Source of the DNA: Nitrospiria bacterium
GTDB taxonomy: Bacteria; Nitrospirota; CAKKRA01; 9FT-COMBO-42-15
Assembly: GCA_919902475.1 (NCBI GenBank)
Contig: CAKKRA010000126.1
Span: 1 to 11,586, forward strand
Length of the DNA stretch: 11,586 nt
Direction of reading: 5' to 3'
The first letter of the stretch is position 1. The number at the start of each line of letters is the position of its first letter. This document shows positions 1 to 5,125 of the stretch, in pieces. The translations under genes and the position numbers were made by a program. Under the pieces are notes generated by a model. That model saw nothing but the letters and a program-made list of their open reading frames with translations, had not been told where the DNA came from and ran no database searches.

Positions 1-2
1 GC

Positions 3-41
3 AGGGAATGGAAAAGATGGCAAAAACGGATGCCTGCATAG
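3..41 (+). CDS. Possible 3' end of the antitoxin gene upstream of the first VapC (partial)
   Basis: The frame entering from the left edge reads REWKRWQKRMPA and stops at TAG 39-41, overlapping the start of the PIN toxin by 25 bp. VapB antitoxin genes normally sit directly upstream of vapC and often overlap it, and a short basic/aromatic C-terminus would suit one. Only 12 codons are visible and two other frames are also open here, so this is a positional guess, not a recognised family. Confidence 0.25.
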   Translation, partial: REWKRWQKRMPA

Positions 42-409
42 ACACGGATATATGTGTAGACTTTCTCAGGAAAAAAGCCCCTGGCTTTATTCTTCTTCCA
101 AAACTTCTTGAACGCTATGAGCCGTGCATCACAGCAATTACTGCCTTTGAATTGTATCTTGGTCATATGAAAATGAAACGCAAGGACCGCATTGATGACT
201 TTATTGCTCAATTTACTATCCTTCCTTTTGACCTGCAAGCCTCAGTGATTTCCGCGCAAGTACAGGCATCATTAGATAAAAGAGGCGAAGGCATTGGCAT
301 ACCTGATACCCTTATTGCAGGCATCTGTGTAGCTAACGATATTCCACTGCTTACTCTAAATACAAGGCATTTTTCAAAGGTTATAGAATTAGAACTTATT
401 ACCATATAG
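17..409 (+). CDS. vapC: VapC-type PIN-domain ribonuclease toxin
   Basis: A small PIN-domain protein of the VapC toxin family, expected to be a Mg2+-dependent RNase that cuts tRNA or other RNA when its antitoxin is lost. Numbering from the ATG at 8, the acidic PIN residues are visible: Asp12/Asp14 in CIDTDICVDFL, Glu48 in ITAFELYLG, Asp100 in GIPDTLIAGIC, and the C-terminal TLNTRHF motif with Asn118. This is the usual FitB/VapC arrangement, in about the usual 130 residues. ATG 17 is preferred over ATG 8 because AGGGA at 3-7 stands 9 bp before it, the right distance for a ribosome binding site; ATG 8 directly abuts that motif. The partner antitoxin must lie off the left edge. The family is clear; the RNA target cannot be read from sequence. 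Confidence 0.9.
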   Translation: MAKTDACIDTDICVDFLRKKAPGFILLPKLLERYEPCITAITAFELYLGHMKMKRKDRIDDFIAQFTILPFDLQASVISAQVQASLDKRGEGIGIPDTLIAGICVANDIPLLTLNTRHFSKVIELELITI

Positions 410-421
410 CTGCTTTATCCC

Positions 422-479
422 CTTTTCTTTATTCCAGTCTTATCCTCTTTCTCCATGACACCTCTTTTAAAAGCTCATC
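422..479 (-). repeat. Dispersed ~55-bp repeat R, copy 1 (relic-like coding end)
   Basis: This stretch matches 3064-3121 without gaps over about 50 bp. In both places it begins some 15-30 bp after a PIN-toxin stop codon. On the minus strand both copies read as the same open C-terminus: ELLKEVSWRKRIRLE-stop here and EFLKEVSWGKRMKVE-stop at the other copy. The differences are mostly third-position or conservative changes, which suggests descent from a coding sequence. I do not recognise the parent protein. Confidence 0.6.
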
Positions 480-484
480 AGATA

Positions 485-597
485 ATCCCCCTATTTCCCC
501 CTCACCCTGCCCTCTCCCTAAAGGGGAGAGGGTTTTGTACTGTAAAGGGAGATAGAGGAATTTCACCCTTTGAAAAAGGGGGATACAGGGGGATTTG
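485..597. repeat. C/G-rich palindromic repeats in the gap between vapC and the lipoprotein gene
   Basis: The 410-702 gap holds no gene. It contains two hairpins. One has 9-bp arms, CCCTCTCCC (510-518) and GGGAGAGGG (524-532), followed by TTTT at 533-536. The other is CCCTTT (566-571) / AAAGGG (575-580), followed by GGGGATACAGGGGGATTTG. The second closely resembles the element inside the acyl-CoA synthetase gene at 8281-8323. The first could act as a weak terminator for the toxin gene, but it is about 100 bp downstream and the T-run is short, so a dispersed repeat is the better reading. Confidence 0.6.
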
Positions 598-644
598 TAA
601 ATAACCACTTCCTCACAGCGTATACCTGCCGCCTGACCGCTGTT

Positions 645-674
645 TTGATGGCAGGAGCCAGCTCCTGCCATCAA
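645..674. repeat. Near-perfect 14-bp-arm hairpin 3' of the first lipoprotein gene
   Basis: TTGATGGCAGGAGC (645-658) is exactly complementary to GCTCCTGCCATCAA (661-674) across a 2-nt spacer; in RNA this folds as a 13-bp stem with a CCAG-type tetraloop. It lies 29 bp beyond the stop of the minus-strand lipoprotein gene. No T-run follows on either strand, so it is not a standard intrinsic terminator. It may protect the 3' end of the mRNA or be a REP-like element. Confidence 0.6.
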
Positions 675-702
675 TGCAATATGCAATTTTCTACAACCTG
701 TC

Positions 703-2115
703 TTACTGCACAACAAAGCTCTCTTCAGCAATAGAGGCGTTTCCATATGCATCAATTATAAGAACATCGTAGAAGTATGCTCCACTGCTTGTCAGAGCTG
801 GGCCAGAGTAGCCTACAGATGTTGTTGTTAGAAGATTACTGTTCCATATACCGTAACATGGAGAAGTGCAGTTAGATTCAAAAACAGATACCATATAGGT
901 ATATCCTGAACCTGTCCCTGAACCTGTCCCTGTCCATGTGAATGTTGGAGTGGCTGAAACTGTTTGACCGCCTGATGGAGACAAGTTTGTGGCAAGTGGA
1001 ACAACAAAGGCTTCTATGTCGTCAGTCATAGTTATAGTTCCTGTGTTGCTATTTAGCGTAAAAGTATAGGTAAGCGGGAGGTTCGTTGGAGGCGTAGGAC
1101 CGAGGAAAATAGAGCCTTCCCAGTAACCTTCTGAACTATTATAAGTAAGGCTTAACGAGCCTGATATATACTGGCCTTCAACAGTAACAGGTGTAAACTG
1201 CTGAGTAGGGTCGTTAACAGAAACCCATGCAGAATAATAGTCAGTTCCCTGAAATTGGGTATGCAGTGAATCTGCTTTAACGCATTTGAAATTTTCAGAC
1301 ACAGTGAAAGTACCGTCAGCATTAATTTTGGCAACCCATAAGTAATTAAAAATAGTCATTGTCCATGTGCCGACTGGATCGCCATCGGTTCCGCTGGGGC
1401 GAGTCCATGTCAAAGTATCGGCATTCGAATCTACCATAATCATAGTAGTAGCTGTTAATGTAGTTACTGTATAATTTTCTACGCCTGTTGTGTTGCAAAT
1501 AGTATTAGTGCTTGTAGTGTTTGCACTTAGAATGCCATTTGTATAGGTATAAGTTCCCGAAGAGGTATAGAAAGTTCCTGAGACTAAATAATTAGGAGTA
1601 TTGGTGTTCTCTGCCCCAGCGCTTACCCCTTGAGTAGTTATAGGGTTAGTAGTTGGAATTGCCTGCTGGTTGGTTATGGCCACATACCCAAGGTCAATGG
1701 CGGCAGCAGAGCTTAGCGAAAAGACATTGGTGTCAGCCGTGCCATCATTATTACTGTCAAAATACATTGGATAGACACCAGTGCTTGTAATCAGATAGAC
1801 CCTGATGTTTACGCCTGTAGGTATGCCTGTAAGTGTAAAGGGGAAATTTCCATTACTATCAGCCGTTTTGCCTGTGGTGTCGTCGCTGGCAACGATGTCG
1901 CCATTGTCATTTACTGCAACAATAATTGTGCCGCTTACACTGCCGGAAATTGTTCCTGTGGCAGGCGCAGGTGTTGGATTAGGATTATTATTACTGCTGC
2001 CTCCATCTCCACTACCACCGCCACCACAGGCAGTAAACGCTGCAATCATCAACACAATTAAAAGATAACTGATTGATAAAAAACCTCTCTTCTTTTCTTG
2101 TCGTTGCCTTTTCAT
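703..2115 (-). CDS. Predicted secreted lipoprotein with beta-rich domains, function unknown
   Basis: A 470-residue protein with a lipoprotein signal peptide: basic MKRQRQEKKR, a hydrophobic core (residues 11-26), and lipobox FTAC with Cys30 as the acylation site. A Gly/Ser then Asn/Pro/Thr-rich linker (31-52) should hold the body away from the membrane. Residues ~53-145 resemble a carboxypeptidase-regulatory/CNA-B-like beta fold and include DSNNDGTAD, a Ca2+-loop-like D-x-N-x-D-G-x-x-D. Residues ~240-360 start with GDPVGTWTM and look like a lipocalin-like beta region; ~375-470 resemble an Ig/FnIII domain. The composition is rich in Thr, Ser and Asn, as in cell-surface proteins. GGAGGG lies 8 bp before the ATG, which supports this start. 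The signal peptide and leader are near copies of those of the HEAT-repeat lipoprotein gene ~1.9 kb to the right. Lipidation and export are well supported; the domain names are pattern-based and the function is unknown. Confidence 0.85.
   Translation of the reverse strand: MKRQRQEKKRGFLSISYLLIVLMIAAFTACGGGGSGDGGSSNNNPNPTPAPATGTISGSVSGTIIVAVNDNGDIVASDDTTGKTADSNGNFPFTLTGIPTGVNIRVYLITSTGVYPMYFDSNNDGTADTNVFSLSSAAAIDLGYVAITNQQAIPTTNPITTQGVSAGAENTNTPNYLVSGTFYTSSGTYTYTNGILSANTTSTNTICNTTGVENYTVTTLTATTMIMVDSNADTLTWTRPSGTDGDPVGTWTMTIFNYLWVAKINADGTFTVSENFKCVKADSLHTQFQGTDYYSAWVSVNDPTQQFTPVTVEGQYISGSLSLTYNSSEGYWEGSIFLGPTPPTNLPLTYTFTLNSNTGTITMTDDIEAFVVPLATNLSPSGGQTVSATPTFTWTGTGSGTGSGYTYMVSVFESNCTSPCYGIWNSNLLTTTSVGYSGPALTSSGAYFYDVLIIDAYGNASIAEESFVVQ
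905..935. repeat. 12-bp minisatellite inside the lipoprotein gene
   Basis: CCTGAACCTGTC occurs twice in tandem (905-916, 917-928) and is followed by a partial CCTGTCC unit. On the coding strand it gives a TGTGSGTGSG linker just inside the C-terminal Ig-like domain. Unit gain or loss would keep the reading frame, changing only linker length. Confidence 0.75.
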
Positions 2116-2145
2116 AGCATCATCCCTCCATGAAAAAAAGTTAAT
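2025..2145 (-). repeat. Shared lipoprotein leader/signal-peptide segment, copy A
   Basis: The region covering the leader, RBS and first ~30 codons of this lipoprotein gene is closely similar to 3893-4012 in front of the HEAT-repeat lipoprotein gene. Shared parts include an AAAGTTRATWATGTT stretch on the plus strand, GGAGGGATGA with 8-bp spacing, and nearly the same codons for MKRQRQE..LSISYLLI.LMIAA.TACGG. Similarity ends at the acylated Cys and its glycines. Both copies read leftward. Confidence 0.85.
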
Positions 2146-2204
2146 AATGTTGATTGTGTTGATAAGAGTCCCATGATTTAGTTGGCATGGATTAGAAAAT
2201 CACA

Positions 2205-2245
2205 CACCCCTTAATCCCCTCTTGATAGAGGGGAAACTCTTCCCT
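2205..2245. repeat. C/G-rich palindrome between the lipoprotein gene and the DUF104/PIN locus
   Basis: CCCCTC (2216-2221) and GAGGGG (2228-2233) form a short hairpin with a TTGATA loop, inside a pyrimidine-rich tract that runs to about 2290. It is the same style as the palindromes at 485-597 and 4046-4092. The rest of the 2116-2316 gap shows no coding potential that I would defend. Confidence 0.45.
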
Positions 2246-2316
2246 CATCTTCATCCTCTTTTCCCCCTTCACCCCTCCTTTCTACACCCCAAATAGAACA
2301 TTCTCATTACACCAAT

Positions 2317-2354
2317 TTTGTCATTTGACAAAGACCTATTTGTTATGTTAAATT
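2317..2354 (+). promoter_or_regulatory. Promoter of the DUF104/PIN toxin-antitoxin operon with overlapping inverted-repeat operator
   Basis: A perfect -35 TTGACA (2325-2330) is followed after 17 bp by TTAAAT (2348-2353), a 4/6 match to the -10 consensus. Overlapping the -35 is a perfect 7-bp inverted repeat, TTTGTCA (2317-2323) and TGACAAA (2326-2332), with a TT spacer. Type II toxin-antitoxin operons are commonly autorepressed through such palindromes, so this is a good operator candidate; binding is inferred. The start codon follows ~50 bp later. Confidence 0.55.
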
Positions 2355-2403
2355 TCATATAAATACTTACTATATTTTTATAATCTAAAAAGGAGCAATA
2401 ACC

Positions 2404-2628
2404 ATGGCAAAGGTAATAGATGCTGTCTTTGAAAACGGCGTAATAAAGCCGCTGGAAAAACTTCATATAAAAGAGCATGAAAAGCTCGCCATTACTATAA
2501 TAAAAATACCGCCAAGGAGAAGGCCTAAAAAGCAGCCTCTGGCCTTGGTGGGTATTTTTAACAGCGGCATTAAAAATCTTTCCCAAGAGCATGATAAATA
2601 CCTCTATGGTTGGAAAAAGGCCAAATGA
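2404..2628 (+). CDS. DUF104 (AF2212-like) family antitoxin
   Basis: A 74-residue antitoxin. Its N-terminus, MAKVIDAVFENGVIKPLEKLHIKEHEK, has the pattern of the DUF104/AF2212-like family (K.IDAVYENGVFKPL..V.L.EG), small beta-strand proteins paired with PIN toxins. The C-terminal half (from IPPRRRPKKQP to YGWKKAK) is basic and probably the part that wraps the toxin. AGGAG lies at 2391-2395, 8 bp before ATG, confirming the start. The stop codon overlaps the toxin start as ATGA (2625-2628), so the two are translationally coupled. A promoter with an inverted repeat lies upstream, consistent with autoregulation. The family call rests on the N-terminal motif and on the partner gene. Confidence 0.88.
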   Translation: MAKVIDAVFENGVIKPLEKLHIKEHEKLAITIIKIPPRRRPKKQPLALVGIFNSGIKNLSQEHDKYLYGWKKAK

Positions 2629-3044
2629 AGGCCTTTATAGATACAGGGGCATTCCTTGCCATCGCCGATAAATCAGACACCTTCCATGAACTATCTGCCA
2701 CTGCATACCAGAAAGTTGTTGAACAAAAAGCCATATTTTATACCTCAAACTACATTATTGATGAAACCATTACCTTAATCCGTGCCAGAGTTAATCACGA
2801 TGCAGCAGTTGCTTTTATAAAAGGCCTTGATGCCTCAAATATCAGGATTTTGCATGTTACTGAAAAAGATGAACACTCTGCAAAAGAGATATTTATTAAG
2901 TATAAGGATAAGGACTTCAGCTATACCGATTGCACAAGTTTTGCCATTATTGATAAATACTCTATAGATGCCGCGCTAAGCCTTGATGAACACTTCAGCC
3001 AATACGGCTACAAACATAGAGTGAGTCACCTATTAGTCAAATAA
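2625..3044 (+). CDS. vapC: PIN-domain toxin partnered with the DUF104 antitoxin
   Basis: A 139-residue PIN-domain protein, a predicted metal-dependent RNase toxin. Visible active-site residues are Asp6 in MKAFIDTGAF, Asp14 and Asp18 in AIADKSD, Asp46-Glu47 in NYIIDET, Asp102 in SYTDCTSFAII, and Asp121 in ALSLDEHFSQYGY. The ADKSD..H stretch and SYTDCTSF motif mark the PIN subgroup usually found beside DUF104 antitoxins. It differs from the VapC at the left edge, so this is not a recent copy of that gene. The start at 2625 is chosen because it gives the usual MKAFIDTG N-terminus and an ATGA overlap with the antitoxin; an upstream in-frame TTG at 2610 would add five residues. AAAGG at 2616-2620 is a weak ribosome binding site, so coupling is likely needed. 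Confidence 0.9.
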   Translation: MKAFIDTGAFLAIADKSDTFHELSATAYQKVVEQKAIFYTSNYIIDETITLIRARVNHDAAVAFIKGLDASNIRILHVTEKDEHSAKEIFIKYKDKDFSYTDCTSFAIIDKYSIDAALSLDEHFSQYGYKHRVSHLLVK

Positions 3045-3063
3045 CCGCAAATCTTTTAAAATT

Positions 3064-3121
3064 ATTTTTCTTATTCCACCTTCATCCTCTTCCCCCACGA
3101 CACCTCTTTTAAAAACTCACA
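3064..3121 (-). repeat. Dispersed ~55-bp repeat R, copy 2
   Basis: Second copy of the element at 422-479, 20 bp beyond the PIN-toxin stop codon. On the minus strand it reads EFLKEVSWGKRMKVE-stop, matching copy 1 with conservative changes. Both copies are bordered on their right by a C/G-rich palindrome and then by a leftward lipoprotein gene. Confidence 0.6.
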
Positions 3122-3159
3122 CGCGCCTTTTAGCGAGGGGCGCTTCCACGATTTTTTTT
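3122..3159 (+). terminator. GC-rich hairpin with T-run, possible terminator of the toxin-antitoxin operon
   Basis: GCGCC (3123-3127) and GGCGC (3139-3143) can pair around a 11-nt loop, and TTTTTTTT follows at 3152-3159. The 8-bp gap between stem and T-run is too long for a textbook intrinsic terminator, so this may instead be another member of the local palindrome family (CCCCTCGCTAAAAGG on the minus strand). Confidence 0.3.
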
Positions 3160-3246
3160 GCAGATAATTTAAAATTTTGAAGCACCCTTTTTAGAACCCC
3201 TTTGCTACTATAGCCGTATTTATCTTCTTGCCTAATTAACCTCATC

Positions 3247-3981
3247 TTATTGCCGTGGGCTTGCCAATTGTTTATTCTTGTTTTCCGCCCACCATGCCTG
3301 CCATTTTGCATGGTCGTAACCAAGATTATTTCCTGAAATCTTCTCAAGCGCCTCTTTAGCGCTCTTTCGTACATATACATCCCCGTCATCATCATCTTTT
3401 AATGTAGCAATCAACGGCTCACCCTTCAATATAGCAATCAATGGCTCTACTGCACTAAGGTCTTTGATATTTCCCAGCGCCTCTGCAGCACTCCTTCGTA
3501 AAACCTCCTCCTCTTTCTTATTTAATGCAACAATTAATGGCTCTACTGCACGGGGGTCTTTGATATTTCCCAACGCCAACGCAGAGCTGAATCGCACATC
3601 CTCATCCTCATCCTTCAAAACAATAATTAATGGCTCTACCGCACGAGGGTCGCCTATCTTTCCAAGTGCAATTGCGACATTCACTCGTACATCCTCATTT
3701 TTATCCTTTAACATATCTATTAAAAACGGCGCAGCAGGCGCTGCCTCTTTGCCAATAATTCCCAAATTATGGGCTCCATTCTCCCTTTTTGATGAGGAAG
3801 ATGAATACAATCTTTCTATCTCCATTTTTACCACAACATCAATATCAGCAGGAATATTGCTTTTTGGAATCATAGGCCCTTTAAGCCCACCGCAGGCAGT
3901 GAGCGCTGCAATCATCAGTGCGATTAAAAGATAACTGATTGATAAAATGCCTTTCTTCATTTCTTGTCTTTGCCTTTTCAT
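3247..3981 (-). CDS. HEAT-repeat lipoprotein
   Basis: A 244-residue lipoprotein: basic MKRQRQEMKK, hydrophobic core, lipobox LTAC with Cys30. Residues ~75-215 are PBS-lyase/HEAT-type helical repeats of 31 residues, seen as repeating blocks A-LIDMLKD.NEDVR..A..ALGKIGDPRAVEPLI and ..LALGNIKDPRAVEPLI. HEAT solenoids bind partner proteins, so a scaffold or sensor role at the inner face of a membrane is likely; no catalytic motif is seen. The C-terminus HAKWQAWWAENK resembles a Trp-rich tail found after such repeats in other bacterial HEAT proteins. The fourth repeat is disturbed by a nine-residue duplication (EPLIAILKG-EPLIATLKD). GGAGGG lies 8 bp before the ATG. Signal peptide and leader match those of the first lipoprotein gene, while the mature parts are unrelated. 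Confidence 0.9.
   Translation of the reverse strand: MKRQRQEMKKGILSISYLLIALMIAALTACGGLKGPMIPKSNIPADIDVVVKMEIERLYSSSSSKRENGAHNLGIIGKEAAPAAPFLIDMLKDKNEDVRVNVAIALGKIGDPRAVEPLIIVLKDEDEDVRFSSALALGNIKDPRAVEPLIVALNKKEEEVLRRSAAEALGNIKDLSAVEPLIAILKGEPLIATLKDDDDGDVYVRKSAKEALEKISGNNLGYDHAKWQAWWAENKNKQLASPRQ
3401..3446. repeat. 27-bp tandem duplication inside the HEAT-repeat gene
   Basis: AATGTAGCAATCAACGGCTC (3401-3420) recurs as AATATAGCAATCAATGGCTC (3428-3447), a 27-bp period, so the frame is kept and nine residues are added. It lengthens the last inter-repeat region of the HEAT solenoid. With only two substitutions in 20 bp it looks fairly recent. Confidence 0.7.
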
Positions 3982-4012
3982 AACCTCATCCCTCCTGAAA
4001 AAGTTGATTATG
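3893..4012 (-). repeat. Shared lipoprotein leader/signal-peptide segment, copy B
   Basis: Counterpart of 2025-2145. The pairing runs from the codons just after the lipobox Cys, through the signal peptide, the GGAGGGATGA ribosome binding site and the first ~20 bp of leader, then fades. Just beyond it on the minus strand is TATAAT (4020-4015), a likely -10 box that is not obviously kept in copy A. Confidence 0.85.
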
Positions 4013-4014
4013 TT

Positions 4015-4043
4015 ATTATAGAAAATCTTCCCTTGTCCCTTAA
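4015..4043 (-). promoter_or_regulatory. Candidate promoter of the HEAT-repeat lipoprotein gene
   Basis: On the minus strand, TATAAT at 4020-4015 is a perfect -10 box about 34 bp before the start codon. The region 17 bp further upstream (TTAAGG, 4043-4038) matches the -35 consensus at only three positions, so the call rests on the -10 alone. Confidence 0.4.
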
Positions 4044-4045
4044 AT

Positions 4046-4092
4046 AACTCCCTCTTCCCCCTCTTAAATTAAGAGGGGGATTGAAAGGGCGT
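4046..4092. repeat. C/G-rich palindrome, 12-bp arms
   Basis: TCCCCCTCTTAA (4056-4067) and TTAAGAGGGGGA (4069-4080) are exact complements around one A. ATTGAAAGGGCG follows. This is the clearest member of the palindrome family in the window. It sits in the 3982-4253 gap between two leftward genes; the rest of that gap is AT-rich and shows no gene I trust. Confidence 0.65.
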
Positions 4093-4253
4093 TAACTTTG
4101 CATTTTTCACTTTTCACTTCTCAATTTTCAATGATGTTTGGCTGTTTATTCTAAACTGCCAAACCATTACCTCCTTATAAAATACCGCAATTATATCAGA
4201 CAGGTATATACAGATAGGTTACAGATAAGATACAGAAGAAAAAATTGTTGTGA

Positions 4254-5066
4254 TTATTTGTTGATGAGTATTTTGTATAGGGCAACTGTTTGGGAGGATG
4301 GTTCCACACCGAATGTTGTGGAGAGGATTTCTTTTAAGTTATTGTAAACCACCAGCGCCTCTGCCCTGCGGCCAAGCCTCTGAAAGCACTGCATAAGGTG
4401 CTGGTAAAGCCCTTCTGATAGCGGGTCAATTTCAATAGCCTTTTTAAATGTATCTATTGCCTTTTCAAATTCACCTTCTTCTTCATACAACATTCCGAGC
4501 TTTCCAATATATCTGATAAATTTACTCTGCAGCCGCTTGCGAAGTTTATCTGCCCATGGCGCTGCATGCTCATCATGTAAAAATGGATTGTTATATAATG
4601 AAGCTGCTTTCTCAATCAGTTGTATTGCCTTATCCTTACTGCCGTCTTTTAACGCTGTGTCTGCCTTTCCAAGCAGACGCTCAAACAGCCATGCATAAAC
4701 ATAGCAGTAGCGCGAATTTAGAGTAACCTTTCCATCCCTGAGGCTTACGGCCTTTTCATTTCCAACGAGCCTGCGCAAACGGTGCAGGTTGATTGCAAAT
4801 GCCCCATGGGCTGAATCTCCATCGGTCTCCGGCCATAGGATGCTTGTTAATTCCTCTTCTTTTACCTCCCTGCCTCCCAATGCTATCAGCGCCTTAAGCA
4901 GGGTAAATGGCCTTTGCTGTGTCTTTCTTGAGAACCTGACAGGTCTTCCTTCCTTTACAAGATTAAACCTGCTCAAAGTGAATATCCTTATCGTATGCTG
5001 CCGCTCTTTAATATCTACAGGTGGACTCCCTGAAAAAAAATTGCTTTTTTGATTAAGAAAGGACAA
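4254..5066 (-). CDS. Stand-alone winged-helix/BTAD (SARP-like) transcriptional regulator
   Basis: A 270-residue predicted transcription activator. Residues ~26-118 form an OmpR/PhoB-type winged helix as in SARP regulators (IRIFTLSRFNL..GRPVRF, then LLKALIALGGREVKEEELTSILWPETDGDSAHGAFAINLHRLRRLVG). Residues ~124-268 form the bacterial transcriptional activator (BTAD) domain of TPR-like helices (EEEGEFEKAIDTFKKAIEIDPLSEGLYQHLMQCFQRLGRRAEALVVYNNL, split here by sense). Many relatives carry this pair as the C-terminus of a large ATPase/TPR protein. Here there is no room for that: the stop of the nucleoside phosphorylase gene lies 60 bp upstream. The only usable start is TTG at 5066, with no clear ribosome binding site, and an in-frame TAA lies ten codons before it. 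A good promoter just upstream supports it as a real, separately expressed gene. Its target is unknown. Confidence 0.85.
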   Translation of the reverse strand: MSFLNQKSNFFSGSPPVDIKERQHTIRIFTLSRFNLVKEGRPVRFSRKTQQRPFTLLKALIALGGREVKEEELTSILWPETDGDSAHGAFAINLHRLRRLVGNEKAVSLRDGKVTLNSRYCYVYAWLFERLLGKADTALKDGSKDKAIQLIEKAASLYNNPFLHDEHAAPWADKLRKRLQSKFIRYIGKLGMLYEEEGEFEKAIDTFKKAIEIDPLSEGLYQHLMQCFQRLGRRAEALVVYNNLKEILSTTFGVEPSSQTVALYKILINK

Positions 5067-5088
5067 CTTTAAAGGTAAGTCTTGCTTA

Positions 5089-5117
5089 ATTATTGATTAT
5101 GTCTTTTTTATTGTCAA
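5089..5117 (-). promoter_or_regulatory. Promoter of the BTAD regulator gene
   Basis: On the minus strand TTGACA (5117-5112) is a perfect -35, followed by a 17-bp spacer and AATAAT (5094-5089), 5/6 to the -10 consensus. Transcription should start near 5082, leaving a leader of only ~16 nt before the TTG at 5066. This is among the best sigma70-type matches in the window. Confidence 0.65.
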
Positions 5118-5125
5118 GAAATTTC

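Noticed and set aside
429..755. Minus-strand frame of 108 codons covering the gap left of the first lipoprotein gene
   Set aside because: It overlaps the end of the lipoprotein gene, has no ribosome binding site, and is built mostly from palindromic repeats (GRGQGEGEIGG). Only its last 16 codons, repeat R, deserve attention.
3464..3934. Plus-strand frame of 156 codons inside the HEAT-repeat lipoprotein gene, with repeated peptide blocks
   Set aside because: The repetition is the mirror of the HEAT repeats on the coding strand.
410..4253. CRISPR array or integron attC array in the repeat-rich left part
   Set aside because: Repeats are irregular in spacing, differ in sequence and have no constant spacers; no cas or integrase gene is seen, and the lipoprotein genes do not show attC-like ends.
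4138..4347. Plus-strand frame of 69 codons in the gap before the BTAD regulator gene
   Set aside because: Composition is that of AT-rich non-coding DNA, there is no ribosome binding site, and it runs into the regulator gene on the other strand.
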